Source of the DNA: an uncultured Chlorobiaceae bacterium
Lineage (GTDB): Bacteria; Bacteroidota; Chlorobiia; Chlorobiales; Chlorobiaceae
Assembly (NCBI GenBank): GCA_903939765.1
Contig: CAJAIK010000116.1
Coordinates: forward strand, 1 to 42,154
DNA length: 42,154 bases
Direction: 5' to 3'
Under the pieces are notes generated by a model. It worked only from the letters and a program-made list of their open reading frames with translations. It was not told the DNA's origin and ran no database searches. Position 1 is the stretch's first letter. Each line of letters begins with the position of its first letter. Shown piece by piece: positions 16,296 through 25,473 of this stretch. The position numbers and the translations under genes were made by a program.

Positions 16296-16556
16296 ATGCA
16301 GGAGAGCATGAAACGCCAGAAGATTCGCTGCTGGCAGTGCAAAGAGATTTTTTCCCTGCTGATCGACACCGCAGGAGAGCCGACCCTCACGCGGGCCTGC
16401 CCCTACTGCCATGCACCGCTCAAGCTTGCCTTTGGTGGTGAACCACAGAACATTATTACGGTGATGCGGGGAGCAGCCAGGTCGCAGCCGCAAGAGATAA
16501 CCGTCTACCAGCTCCCGGAAATTCTTGAGTCGTCAGATCCCTCTTTGCTACACTAA
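16296..16556 (+). CDS. Zinc-ribbon protein of unknown function
   Basis: An 86-residue protein with CWQC (about 12-15) and CPYC (about 34-37), a four-cysteine zinc ribbon. It has no other known domain. ATG 16296 lies 4 nt after the upstream stop; ATG 16308, following AGGAGAGC, is an alternative start. It is 12 bp before the CHAT gene and clearly in the same operon. Confidence 0.7.
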   Translation: MQESMKRQKIRCWQCKEIFSLLIDTAGEPTLTRACPYCHAPLKLAFGGEPQNIITVMRGAARSQPQEITVYQLPEILESSDPSLLH

Positions 16557-16568
16557 CCTGTTGTTGTT

Positions 16569-18440
16569 ATGATTGAACCGCTTATACTCAGGCCGGACGA
16601 AGGCATCCTCACCCGCTACCCTGAACTGGCGAAGTTGGCCGCTGAGCTTTCGGAGGTCTATGCCGATCAGGAAAAACTTGTGACCGATAACGCCTTGCAG
16701 CTCATTGGAACCCTCTTGTGGCGTGCGCTCGATGCTGACGAGGCATTCCTGCAGGCCAGAAAGCGGGCAGGGCAGCATCTTCTGCCCATCGTCATTGAGA
16801 GCGGCAAACCGGAGATCCTGCACCTTCCGTGGGAAACGCTCTATCATCCTGAATCTGGTTTTCTTGGCCGCAGTGAGGGCTTTACCCTGTCGCGAGCCGT
16901 GCCCCCCACCGGAGCAGAGTTGCCCGCCATTGAAGATGGGCCGTTGAGAGTGCTGCTTTTTACCGCATTGCCTGATGACATTGGGGAAGAGGAGCAGCTT
17001 CGCATTGAGGAGGAGCAGGCGCTGGTGCTTGAGGCGCTTGGCCAGTGGCGGCAGAGCGGCCATGTACTGCTTGAAATGCCGGATGACGGGCGATTCAGTG
17101 AGTTTACCCACCAACTTCACCACTTCAGGCCGCACCTTGTCTATCTCAGCGGCCACGGCACCTTCAAAAAAGATTACCGCAACCATAACGACCGGGGATA
17201 CTTCCTGTTTGAGAGCGACAACGATGGAGGTGAGCTGGTTGATGAAGAGCAACTTGCAGCGGTATTTACCGGCACAACCGTGCAGGCGGTGATTCTCTCG
17301 GCATGTCACTCCGGCAAGGCATCGTCAGCCAGTTTGAACAACGGGTTGATGCAGAGGCTTGCCGACAAAGGCATCCCCCACGTTATCGGCATGAGGGAAT
17401 CTATTCTTGATCGCGCCGGGCTTCAGTTTGCCCGTGCCTTTCTTGGCGCATTGATGCAGCAGCAGAGCATTGCCGCCGCTTTGCAGCAGGCGCGGCGGGC
17501 CATCGTGCTGCCTCTCCGTGATGATGAGGAATTTCGTCAATCACCATTGGCTTTAATCTCGCTGGGGCAGTGGTGCCTGCCGATGCTGCTCAGCCATCAG
17601 TGTGATCGCCAGTTGGTCACCGGTCGCTTTACTCCGCAGCCGATGCGCCCGACCAATCATCGAAACAAGACTTTTAAGCAGCTCTCTTTACCGGACAGGT
17701 TTATCGGGCGACGCCGTGAACTGCGCAAGATACAGCGTTCTTTCCGGGAAGGAACAACCAGGGCTCTTCTGCTTGTTGGCGCTGGAGGAATGGGGAAAAC
17801 AGCCCTCGCAGGCAAGCTTATTATGAACCTCAAAGCTGATGGTTATGAGGTGTTTTGCCTCTCTTTTCGTCCAGAAAATAATTGGCGCTTCATGCTTTCG
17901 TCTCGTATCCCGTTTTCTCTTGATGACAAGCGAAGAGAAGCTTATGAAAAAGAAATTTCTAATCAGAAAGATCTTGTATTTCAGGCAGAATGTTTGTTTT
18001 CATTGTTACTTGAGCAGTTCGATGGAAAAGTGGCTTTATTGTTTGATAACCTTGAATCCGTTCAGGATCCCTCGACTTGCACTCTTACTGATATCGAGCT
18101 GTCCGAATTGATTACTATGGCGCTTGATTTGCAGGTAGATGGATTGTGGGTACTCCTCACCTCCCGATGGGCACTGCCGGAGTGGCGTGAGCAGCTCTAT
18201 CCACTTGGCAAACCGGTCTATCGCGACTTTCTTGCGGTTGCGCAACAGCAGAAGCTGCCAAAAGAGTTTTTGACTGACTTCAAACGTTTGCGTCAGGCTT
18301 ATGACCTGCTCGGAGGTAACTACCGGGCGCTTGAGTTTTTTGCTGCCGCCTTGCAGAAGATGAATACCCTTGAAGAAGAGCTGCTTGTTGCATCGCCTTC
18401 GGCAGGCGACAGAGGAGATACAAACCAACATGCTGCTTGA
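16569..18440 (+). CDS. CHAT protease-STAND NTPase protein (5' part of split gene)
   Basis: A 623-residue product. The caspase-like CHAT domain spans about 90-335, with the catalytic dyad His196 (VYLSGHGTF) and Cys246 (VILSACHSGKAS). A STAND/NB-ARC NTPase follows from about 375: Walker A GAGGMGKT at 404-411, Walker B KVALLFDNLE ending near 496, and LWVLLTSRWALPEW as sensor. After EEELLVA the frame runs into unrelated residues and stops at 18440, while the natural continuation (RLRQATEEIQTNMLLERV) is in another frame, so a frameshift lies near 18390. Family role: sensor-activated protease in bacterial programmed cell death or defence. Whether this copy is functional depends on the frameshift. 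Confidence 0.85.
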   Translation: MIEPLILRPDEGILTRYPELAKLAAELSEVYADQEKLVTDNALQLIGTLLWRALDADEAFLQARKRAGQHLLPIVIESGKPEILHLPWETLYHPESGFLGRSEGFTLSRAVPPTGAELPAIEDGPLRVLLFTALPDDIGEEEQLRIEEEQALVLEALGQWRQSGHVLLEMPDDGRFSEFTHQLHHFRPHLVYLSGHGTFKKDYRNHNDRGYFLFESDNDGGELVDEEQLAAVFTGTTVQAVILSACHSGKASSASLNNGLMQRLADKGIPHVIGMRESILDRAGLQFARAFLGALMQQQSIAAALQQARRAIVLPLRDDEEFRQSPLALISLGQWCLPMLLSHQCDRQLVTGRFTPQPMRPTNHRNKTFKQLSLPDRFIGRRRELRKIQRSFREGTTRALLLVGAGGMGKTALAGKLIMNLKADGYEVFCLSFRPENNWRFMLSSRIPFSLDDKRREAYEKEISNQKDLVFQAECLFSLLLEQFDGKVALLFDNLESVQDPSTCTLTDIELSELITMALDLQVDGLWVLLTSRWALPEWREQLYPLGKPVYRDFLAVAQQQKLPKEFLTDFKRLRQAYDLLGGNYRALEFFAAALQKMNTLEEELLVASPSAGDRGDTNQHAA

Positions 18441-19383
18441 GCGGGTCTATAGCCACAGAACGGTAGCAGAACAGCAGTTGCTCCACAGTCTGGTGGCTTA
18501 CGAGGTGCCAGTAGCTTTTGAAGGGGTCAAGGCTCTTGTGCTTGATGAGCTTGAGCAGCCCGAAAATGCTCTGGATGCGCTGCTCTCGGTGTCACTGATT
18601 GAGCGAACGGAGAATAAAGCCTGGCAAACCGAAGAATTTCTGGTCTCCCCATTGGTGCGCGACTGGCTGCTGCAACATGAGGTTGCAATGGTTTCCAGTG
18701 AGCAGCTTCAGCGAGCTGCCGGATATTTGCAGTGGCTTCTTGAAAATGAGCGGCGAACCGTTGAGCAAGCAATCGTTACCTACGCGGCACTCATTGCCGC
18801 TGATATGAACGAAGAAGCTTACCGAATAACGCTTGATTGGATTGTTGGGCCTATGAATCGAGCTGGTCTGTATCAAACCTTGCTCGATACATGGCTGGCG
18901 CCGGTTTGCTCATCAACCCGTCATACAACTCTTGCTGAAGGGTTCGGGCAGATTGGTAAGCAGCATCACCATATTGCTCAGTATGACACCGCACTCGACT
19001 ACTTGAAACGCTCGCTGGCTATAAGGCAGGAAATCGGCGACAAGTCGGGCGAAGGAACCACGCTCAATAACATTTCGCAAATTTATGATGCCCGAGGTGA
19101 CTATGACACCGCTCTCGACTACTTGAAACGCTCGCTGGCTATCCAGCAGGAAATCGGCGACAGTGCCGGATTATGCGCAACGCTGTTCAATATGGGGCAT
19201 ATCTATTTGCAAAATGAAGAGGTACCCAATGCTATAACTTCATGGGTAACAGTTTACCAGATGGCCAAACCAATGAACTTGGCACAGGTATTACAGGCAC
19301 TGGAAAACCTTGCCCCGCAAATAGGCTTGCCGGGTGGCCTCAATGGCTGGGAGCAGTTGTCGCAGCAGATGGGTGAGGGCTAA
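18430..19383 (+). CDS. STAND helical/TPR sensor region (3' part of split gene)
   Basis: The C-terminal part of the CHAT-STAND-TPR protein in a shifted frame. Winged-helix/helical residues (YEVPVAFEGVKALVLDEL) are followed by TPR-like repeats. Two consecutive units, YDTALDYLKRSLAIRQEIGD and YDTALDYLKRSLAIQQEIGD, are nearly identical in protein and DNA with a 120-bp period. TPR arrays in such proteins are ligand-sensing arms. If translated separately it could start at ATG 18430 (overlapping the first part by 11 bp, with GGAG 12 nt upstream). The coding-like sequence in this frame extends back to about 18394, so a frameshift within one gene is more likely. Confidence 0.75.
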   Translation: MLLERVYSHRTVAEQQLLHSLVAYEVPVAFEGVKALVLDELEQPENALDALLSVSLIERTENKAWQTEEFLVSPLVRDWLLQHEVAMVSSEQLQRAAGYLQWLLENERRTVEQAIVTYAALIAADMNEEAYRITLDWIVGPMNRAGLYQTLLDTWLAPVCSSTRHTTLAEGFGQIGKQHHHIAQYDTALDYLKRSLAIRQEIGDKSGEGTTLNNISQIYDARGDYDTALDYLKRSLAIQQEIGDSAGLCATLFNMGHIYLQNEEVPNAITSWVTVYQMAKPMNLAQVLQALENLAPQIGLPGGLNGWEQLSQQMGEG

Positions 19384-19469
19384 TAGGCGTTCACTTCCCA
19401 TCGGATTCTTTTATACCTTGGGCTTCAATTTTGAGCATTTTTAACAGGATATGAAGAGAGGAACTCCAC

Positions 19470-19610
19470 TTGTCGCAACTTGAACACATTGAAGCTATAG
19501 AAAAGCGCCTCTGGAATGCGGCGGATACTCTGCGGGCCAACTCGAACTATGCGAGTAACGAGTACTTTTTGCCGGTCATGGGGCTGATTTTACTGGAAGC
19601 GCAGTTTTGA
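19470..19610 (+). pseudogene. 5' stub of type I methyltransferase subunit HsdM
   Basis: TTG 19470, after GAGAGGAACTCCAC, opens 46 codons reading [20 protein letters not shown], then [20 protein letters not shown], ending LLEAQF and TGA. This is the N-terminal helical segment of HsdM (normally about 500 or more residues). The rest is missing, and a C5-methyltransferase cassette follows at once. The break is at the codon after PVMGLI, where homology should continue with FLRHA-like residues. Confidence 0.8.
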
Positions 19611-19621
19611 TGGTGTCTGGT

Positions 19622-19650
19622 TTTTGACTATACTTGCCATAATGTCAAAA
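19622..19650. promoter_or_regulatory. Inverted-repeat operator before the C5-methyltransferase
   Basis: TTTTGAC (19622-19628) and GTCAAAA (19644-19650) form a perfect 7-bp inverted repeat with a 15-bp centre, 23 bp before the methyltransferase ATG. The TTGACT inside it may be a -35 box. The methyltransferase has an N-terminal helix-turn-helix, and related enzymes (M.SsoII, M.EcoRII) repress their own genes, so autoregulation is inferred. Confidence 0.55.
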
Positions 19651-19673
19651 TATTTCCAGTGGAGACGGCTATC

Positions 19674-20951
19674 ATGAATACGACGCAAAGCTTTTCATTG
19701 TTACGCCAGAAGGCAGGCTTGTCCATCGACAAAATTGCCCATATTACCGGGTACAGCCAGAGAGAGGTGTATCGCTGGGAGAAAAACGAGGTTGTACCCA
19801 GGAAGATTGTTCTTGACCAGCTCACAAGGATTGCCCAGCCATTGTCGGTTTATGGCAAAGGCTTTTCAAGCTTTACCTTCATTGATCTTTTTGCCGGTAT
19901 TGGAGGCATGAGAAAAGCTTTTGAAGAGCTTGGAGGCAGGTGCATTTTTACAAGCGAGTGGGATAAATATTCCCGTCAGACCTATCTTGCCAATTACGAG
20001 TGTGATCATGAAATTGGCGGTGATATAACCAAAATTGATGCCTGGGATATTCCGTCACATGATATTCTGGTAGCGGGTTTTCCCTGCCAGCCGTTTTCAA
20101 TTGCAGGAGTTTCCAAAAAAAATGCTCTTGGCAAACCTCATGGATTTGCTGACAAAACGCAGGGGACACTGTTTTTTGATGTGGCCAGAATTATTGAGTA
20201 CCATCGACCAAAGGCGATCCTGCTTGAAAATGTCAAGAATCTTCAGCGTCATGACAAGGGAAAAACTTTCGAAGTTATCAAGGAGACTCTCGCAGAGTTG
20301 GGATATTATTTTGACTGGAAAATTATTGATGCCGGTCACTGGGTACCCCAGCATCGGGAGAGAATATTTATTGTTGGTTTCCGGGAGGATTGCGGATTCA
20401 GCTTTGACCGTTTTGCTCTGCCAACCGGCAGCGAGCGCCCGGTCATAGAAACCATATTGCATTCTGAAAACGGCATGGAAGATGAGGAACCTCCCTATAC
20501 CATCGGCCCATTGGCAAGAATATCTGACCGCTACACCCTGTCGGATCATCTTTGGCACTATCTTCAGCAGTACGCTGAAAAACATCGAGCCAAAGGTAAT
20601 GGATTTGGATTTGGTCTTGTCGGGCCTCATGATGTAGCCAGAACACTTTCAGCAAGATATTACAAGGATGGTTCAGAGATACTGGTGAAGCAGGATGGAA
20701 AAAATCCCCGCCGGCTCACCCCGAGGGAGTGTTCACGGCTGATGGGCTTTGACACTCTGAGTGGGAACAGTTTTGTGATCCCTGTTTCGGATACCCAGGC
20801 TTACCGGCAGTTTGGAAATGCTGTTGTTGTGCCTGTGGTCAGGTCAGTAGCCCGATATATGCTTGAGTACCTGATGGATGGTGTTTCATCTGATCAGTTG
20901 CGTTTTGATTTTGGTGTTCTGATGTCTGAAAATGCTGTTCATTATGGCTGA
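19674..20951 (+). CDS. DNA (cytosine-5) methyltransferase with N-terminal HTH
   Basis: A 425-residue protein. Residues 1-60 form an XRE-like helix-turn-helix (LSIDKIAHITGYSQREVYRW). Then the C5-methyltransferase motifs: I FIDLFAGIGGMRKAFEELGG, IV GFPCQPFSIAG with the catalytic cysteine, VI LLENVKNL, VIII PQHRERIFIVGF, X YRQFGNAVVVP. ATG 19674 follows GGAG with 9-nt spacing. The neighbours (Vsr and an MvaI/BcnI-like nuclease) suggest a 5-base CCNGG-type target (CCWGG or CCSGG); the exact site is not proven. It protects host DNA from the nuclease at 21395. Confidence 0.93.
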   Translation: MNTTQSFSLLRQKAGLSIDKIAHITGYSQREVYRWEKNEVVPRKIVLDQLTRIAQPLSVYGKGFSSFTFIDLFAGIGGMRKAFEELGGRCIFTSEWDKYSRQTYLANYECDHEIGGDITKIDAWDIPSHDILVAGFPCQPFSIAGVSKKNALGKPHGFADKTQGTLFFDVARIIEYHRPKAILLENVKNLQRHDKGKTFEVIKETLAELGYYFDWKIIDAGHWVPQHRERIFIVGFREDCGFSFDRFALPTGSERPVIETILHSENGMEDEEPPYTIGPLARISDRYTLSDHLWHYLQQYAEKHRAKGNGFGFGLVGPHDVARTLSARYYKDGSEILVKQDGKNPRRLTPRECSRLMGFDTLSGNSFVIPVSDTQAYRQFGNAVVVPVVRSVARYMLEYLMDGVSSDQLRFDFGVLMSENAVHYG

Positions 20952-21474
20952 TGTTGTTTCATCGGAAACACGAAGTCGCATGATGTCCGGCATCAGGTCT
21001 AAAAACACCATTCCTGAAATGATGGTACGAAAAGGAGTTCATGCAAGGGGGTTCAGGTTCAGGCTTCATGTTCCGGGATTGCCGGGCAAGCCTGATCTTG
21101 TTTTTCCGAAATACCGTGCAGTTATTTTTATACATGGATGTTTCTGGCATGCCCATGAATGCGCACTTTTCAAGTGGCCGGCAACAAGAAAGGATTTCTG
21201 GAAAGAGAAGATTGGCAAAAACAGATGCCGTGACCTTGCTGTTATGGATGAACTTGCACGGCAAGGCTGGAGGGTTCTGCTTGTCTGGGAGTGTGCCCTG
21301 AAAGGCAAGGAGCGAAGGCCAATTGACGAAATTGTTGATTCCTGTGCGGAATGGCTGCTTTCAAGCTCAACAAAACGTGAAATCAGGGGGCAACATGCGA
21401 CTATCGACACTGCAATCACTCATGCGAAACAAGGGTTGCCGGACGATGTACTCGAAAGTACTCTCCGCAAATGA
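20944..21474 (+). CDS. vsr: Very short patch repair endonuclease (Vsr)
   Basis: A 176-residue protein, MADVVSSETRSRMMSGIRSK, then GKPDLVFPKYRAVIFIHGCF with WHAHEC, the Vsr active region and zinc site, and FWKEKIGKNRCRD. It nicks 5' of the T in T:G mismatches produced by deamination of 5-methylcytosine, so it follows C5-methyltransferase genes. The start overlaps the methyltransferase stop by 8 bp. The C-terminus extends about 35 residues past the usual end and overlaps the next gene by 80 bp. Confidence 0.93.
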   Translation: MADVVSSETRSRMMSGIRSKNTIPEMMVRKGVHARGFRFRLHVPGLPGKPDLVFPKYRAVIFIHGCFWHAHECALFKWPATRKDFWKEKIGKNRCRDLAVMDELARQGWRVLLVWECALKGKERRPIDEIVDSCAEWLLSSSTKREIRGQHATIDTAITHAKQGLPDDVLESTLRK

Positions 21475-22726
21475 CAACCGGAAGCAGCAGGTATATTTCG
21501 GCGGGGATTTTCAGGCGATCAATATTATTCCCTTTGATTCCATAGCACCTGATCCCGACAAGTCTCATATATTCAAGGCATTACTCAATTTCTGGTGGCT
21601 TTCCGACGAAGGAAGTGTGCACAATGCACCCCGAGCCCAACTCATTCTCTATCCCCAATATCCGGAAGTCAGGTTTTCCGGTTTCCTTCAGGGCTGTTCG
21701 GCCGCCCCGTCAGAACTCATGGATGAGCGCCTGAGACTGGCAGGGCGTATCCTTTTCCTCGGTATATGTTCTGACGGCAAAATTATCGGTTATCTCTGTC
21801 ATCCGGATAGTGAACTTGCAAGGGAGTTTGCTTCACTTGCTGAACTACCCCGAAGCGGGGTTTTTCAGGAACCTGGTCTCGATATCAGCTCGATTGATGA
21901 AAGAGGGTTACTCATCGAGAAACTAAGGGAAATTCATCTGACTGGCTGGATTCGTTCAAGAAAACTGGGCGGCAACGGTGCGACATTACCCTGCGAAGCT
22001 CCAAATTGCGGAGGGATGACACTCGAAGCCGAACTTGATATTCTCCCCAACAGCCGTTCAGAACCTGATTATCTTGGCTACGAGGTAAAACAGTACAGCG
22101 TCAGCAACTTTCAGCGTATCAACAGTGGTGTCCTGACTCTTATGACCCCCGAGCCAACAGGCGGGTACTACAGGAGTGCGGGCATTGAAGCGTTTATTCG
22201 GAAATTCGGTTATCCCGATATGACGGGTGCGTCTGGTCGTGGAGACCGGTTCAATTTTGGAGGTATTCACAAGGTGGGCGAGTATCACCGTCTGACAAAC
22301 CTTCAGATAGTGCTAAAGGGGTTTGACTCGATCAAGGGAAAGATCATAGATGCAACGGGAGGAATAACTCTGATGAACAGAGAAGGTGAAGAGGCTGCGG
22401 TGTGGGGATATGATGCACTTATGACCAAATGGAACCAGAAGCATAATAAGGCGGTATACATTCCCAGTCAATGCGTTCAGTCACCGGAACGAAAATACTG
22501 GTATGGAAACCTGATACGCATAGGCACCGGAACGGATTTTATCAAGTACCTGCAAGCTATGGCAGAAGGCAAGGTATATTATGATCCGGGTATCAAACTT
22601 GAGAATGCATCAACCAGGCCACGCACGAAACAACGCAGTCAGTTCCGCATAAAGTCAGTCAATCTCCCGGCGCTCTATCACCGTATGGATAGTATTGATT
22701 TGTGCGAGGGGCAAGCAGTATCATAG
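21395..22726 (+). CDS. MvaI/BcnI-family type II restriction endonuclease
   Basis: A 443-residue protein starting MRLSTLQSLMRNKGCRTMYS after an AGGGGGCAAC site. LEAELDILPNSRSEPDYLGY and then EVKQYS hold the nuclease core (acidic residues plus E-x-K) of the MvaI/BcnI family, monomeric nickase-like enzymes cutting CCWGG or CCSGG. It is longer than MvaI because of an N-terminal region (residues about 20-190: LNFWWLSDEGSVHNAPRAQL and onward). With the methyltransferase and Vsr it forms a complete restriction-modification operon. The family call comes from context and core motifs. Confidence 0.82.
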   Translation: MRLSTLQSLMRNKGCRTMYSKVLSANDNRKQQVYFGGDFQAINIIPFDSIAPDPDKSHIFKALLNFWWLSDEGSVHNAPRAQLILYPQYPEVRFSGFLQGCSAAPSELMDERLRLAGRILFLGICSDGKIIGYLCHPDSELAREFASLAELPRSGVFQEPGLDISSIDERGLLIEKLREIHLTGWIRSRKLGGNGATLPCEAPNCGGMTLEAELDILPNSRSEPDYLGYEVKQYSVSNFQRINSGVLTLMTPEPTGGYYRSAGIEAFIRKFGYPDMTGASGRGDRFNFGGIHKVGEYHRLTNLQIVLKGFDSIKGKIIDATGGITLMNREGEEAAVWGYDALMTKWNQKHNKAVYIPSQCVQSPERKYWYGNLIRIGTGTDFIKYLQAMAEGKVYYDPGIKLENASTRPRTKQRSQFRIKSVNLPALYHRMDSIDLCEGQAVS

Positions 22727-22895
22727 TGATTTCCCTGTATCGCAAGGGGGTACAGGAATAACGGAAAGGCGGTCATTCGCTTTATCGACGCAATTGGCCC
22801 GAATAAAGGGCGTTACGTCCATAACTTGCGTCAATATCTTCCGTGAAAAATCTCTAAAATATTGCTTTAAAATATTTTACAATATTGACGCTGTT

Positions 22896-22935
22896 TGTCA
22901 AAATGTCAATAAAGTGTCAATAGAATGCTCAATAC
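22896..22935 (+). repeat. Short direct repeats before the AlbA_2 gene
   Basis: TGTCAA-type units start at 22896, 22904, 22915 and 22926 (the last is TGCTCAAT), the final three at an 11-bp period, about one helical turn. They lie in an AT-rich stretch 25-60 bp before ATG 22958 and could be a repressor array. They resemble the GTCAAAA half-site at 19644. Confidence 0.45.
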
Positions 22936-22957
22936 CTTGTAATAAAGCCTGAAACGG

Positions 22958-24101
22958 ATGAAGAAAAAGCAGCTCATGGATCTCATTGCCCTTGGTGAGG
23001 GTTTCACAACCGAGTTCAAGCGGTCGGGCACGTCGAATCTTGGCCGTGAGATCTGTGCTTTTGCCAATGCTACCGGCGGGGTGATTCTTATTGGTGTGGC
23101 GGATAATGGTGAGATCACTGGTGTTGATGACCTTAACCGTCTCAAGTCGGAGGTTCAGACAACTGCCCGTTCCGCTGAACCTCCTATAGCAGTTGATATT
23201 GCAGGTGTTGACAGGGTTCTGTGCGTCACAGTGCCGGAGCAGCATGGCAAACCCTATTCGTTCGGGGGCAAGTTTTTTATGCGTGAAGGTGCATCATCTC
23301 AGCAGATGTCTCGCGAGGAGATACGAAAATTTTTTTTCAGGGAGGGGTTGATTCATTTTGATGAAACACCCTGCGACCGCTTTTCGATTCCGGATGATTT
23401 GACAAGTGACGCCTGGAAACTTTTTCAGCGTCGGGCAAAAATTCCGGCGGATATGGAGCCTTTGACAGCGCTTGCCAATCTGCACCTCCTCAAGGATGGT
23501 TCTATGGCCCATGCTGGCGCTTGGCTGCTGGCAAAGGATATTCGGAAATATACCATCAGCGCTGATGTTGCCTGAGCCTTGTTTCTTGGTACCAATTGTC
23601 AGCCCCGGCGGCCTGCCTGCCGGCATGACCGAGGCTGATCTTGGCTTCAAGAGTATTCCCCGAAATCCGCTCTTGTTCGGGATGCTGCACCGCATGGAGG
23701 CGGTTGAGCATATCGGCTCAGGAATCCGGCGTATCCGCAATTTGTGCAGCGATTATGGGGTTGCTGAACCGCAGATTGATGTTTCGGAGCACTGGTTTAC
23801 TGTTACGTTTCCGCGCCTTGGCGTTCAAGTTGAAAACCAACAGCCAGAGTCAACCCCTCATGTAACCCCTCATGTAACGAAGCTTATATTAAGTTTGGTT
23901 GGGGAGATGAATCGGGATGAACTGATGAAGAAAGTTGGTCTAAAGGATCGTAAGTATTTTATGGGCAGCTATCTGAAGCCTGCCTTTGATGCTGGCTTTG
24001 TAGAAATGACTATCCCGGATAAACCGCGTAGCCGGGTTCAGTGTTATCGGCTCACCCAGCGAGGAATCGAGCTTCAACAATCAAAGCAGGAGCGCCTGTG
24101 A
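22958..24101 (+). pseudogene. AlbA_2 (Schlafen-like) DNA-binding protein, broken
   Basis: The first 205 codons encode an AlbA_2 domain: GEGFTTEFKRSGTSNLGREI, ICAFANATGGVILIGVADNG, HGKPYSFGGKFFMREGASSQ. After KYTISADVA a TGA (23573-23575) replaces the usual cysteine codon. ALFLGT then continues in frame for only a few codons. From about 23591 a different frame gives VPIVSPGGLPAGMTEADLGF, then HRMEAVEHIGSGIRRIRNLC and a winged-helix C-terminus ending in TGA at 24101. Compared with intact relatives about 80 codons of the middle are missing. So there is one nonsense mutation and one internal deletion. Such genes commonly sit between hsdM/hsdS and hsdR. Confidence 0.85.
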
Positions 24102-24187
24102 CCCCATCGCCCTACACCGAAGACTTTCTCATTCAGCAAACAACGGCGGAGTATCTGGAACATCAGCTCGGTTGGCAGTCGAGCTGA
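24098..24187 (+). pseudogene. 5' stub of a type I restriction subunit hsdR
   Basis: GTG 24098, overlapping the AlbA_2 stop, opens 29 codons reading TPSPYTEDFLIQQTTAEYLE, then HQLGWQSS and TGA. This matches the first 27 residues of the full hsdR at 25474 (TPSPYTEDSLVQQTTADYLE) with about 84 percent DNA identity over 83 bp. It is the start of a second, diverged hsdR cut off by the inserted ATPase gene. Confidence 0.9.
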
Positions 24188-24205
24188 TGAAAGTCGTTGC
24201 CAGTC

Positions 24206-25258
24206 TTACCCGTTCTCCTTCGTTCCCCTCGACGAAAGAGCCCTCTTCACCATTTTCTCTACATTCGGTTCCATTTTTACTGGCAACAACACAATGTCAG
24301 GATGATTTTGGGCATAAACACGAAATATTTCGTCGGCAAATGCCTGGCCTATAGCCAATACCTCATCAAAGTCAAAAATGACATGCTTGAACTTCTCTAT
24401 ACGAGCCAACAGCCTTTTAGCCTGGGATCGAGAGACAAGTTTTTCATTTTCGTATTGTGCTAACCGAACAGGAATAACTGTTTTGTTAAACTGAAATTCA
24501 TCCGGTCCGGCATAATCATCAAAAACCGTCTGGATATCACGCGTTGAATCACGCTTGACAAGCATATATACTGTAGTGCCAGATTCATTGTCAGAAAAAT
24601 CGGTCTCCAGAATAAAATCAAATGGTAATTGATCATCATGACGAAAACTCACCCCTTTTGAATCGATTCGGAATTCATCAAATACACGCGAAGTAAAGAA
24701 TATCCCTTCTCCTGTGTGATTATCCGGATCTGTCGTCAATTTTCCTTTAGATAATTCAAAGCGAGCCTGGCGCTCATCGTTTAAATTGCATAATCTCTTG
24801 ATTTTCCTGAAAATGCCCTCTCCATCATCAGCCACCATGATGATGATTTTTTCCTTGTCTCTTATAGCGGAGATAGAAACATGTTGCCCGCCAGAATGAT
24901 CAATGACGTTATTTACCATCTCGGTAAATCCATATTGGCTTATGTCGACAATGTTGTCAGGCAATCCTTCAACGATAAATGCATAGTGATCCCTCCAGAC
25001 GTCATCTTCTGTAAATTCATCTTCGAGTTGAAACAGTGACTTGTACTCCCTTACATCCCCTAAAAAATATCTCTTTCCCTTTCCCGTACCGTCAGATTTC
25101 AAGCGCTCATCTTTTTCCAGAAGTTTTACATGGTTATTTACTGCTTGAGGAGTGATAGAAAATATTTTGGCAATATGTTTACAAATATCAGCAGGATGAT
25201 GCCTGACATCCCTGACGATTTGGCGCCGTATGTTCTCGCCTCTTTCTTTATTATTCAT
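24206..25258 (-). CDS. HTH-GHKL ATPase with STAS-like (DUF4325) domain
   Basis: A 350-residue protein on the opposite strand to its neighbours. Residues 1-75 are a winged helix (IFSITPQAVNNHVKLLEKDE). Residues about 100-230 are a histidine-kinase-type ATP-binding domain: N box FTEMVNNVIDHSGGQ, G1 VADDGEGIF, G2 HTGEGIFFTSRVFD. There is no phospho-acceptor histidine domain. Residues about 270-345 are a STAS-like DUF4325 domain (SQAKRLLARIEKFKHVIFDF, VLAIGQAFADEIFRVY). Proteins of this layout occur in defence and mobile loci; the function is unsettled, perhaps anti-sigma-like switching. It lies exactly between the hsdR stub and the intact hsdR, so it arrived by insertion or recombination. Confidence 0.82.
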   Translation of the reverse strand: MNNKERGENIRRQIVRDVRHHPADICKHIAKIFSITPQAVNNHVKLLEKDERLKSDGTGKGKRYFLGDVREYKSLFQLEDEFTEDDVWRDHYAFIVEGLPDNIVDISQYGFTEMVNNVIDHSGGQHVSISAIRDKEKIIIMVADDGEGIFRKIKRLCNLNDERQARFELSKGKLTTDPDNHTGEGIFFTSRVFDEFRIDSKGVSFRHDDQLPFDFILETDFSDNESGTTVYMLVKRDSTRDIQTVFDDYAGPDEFQFNKTVIPVRLAQYENEKLVSRSQAKRLLARIEKFKHVIFDFDEVLAIGQAFADEIFRVYAQNHPDIVLLPVKMEPNVEKMVKRALSSRGTKENG

Positions 25259-25280
25259 GAGCCATACTTGATGAAAATAG

Positions 25281-25314
25281 TTTTCTTAAAGGATAATTTT
25301 TTTTTCTTAAAGGA
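25281..25314. repeat. Paired direct repeat upstream of the ATPase gene
   Basis: TTTTCTTAAAGGA occurs at 25281-25293 and 25302-25314, a 21-bp step (two helical turns), 23-56 bp upstream of the minus-strand ATPase ATG. It may be a binding site for its HTH domain. Confidence 0.5.
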
Positions 25315-25473
25315 CAAGGGGCCCTTCGTTTTTTTAATGCCTGATAAATGGGGCGATTTTGATGTAAACGATAAATGTGTGATGCTTTATTCGGTCAGAT
25401 ACGTTAATTTCAGGGCAAACATGCCAGCAAGAGTAATCACTGAAAAGGTGGCGACATTGAAACCGCAGAGCCT

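Noticed and set aside
18982-19220. The two 120-bp TPR units as a CRISPR-like or mobile repeat.
   Set aside because: They are in-frame tandem coding repeats of a TPR array without spacers.
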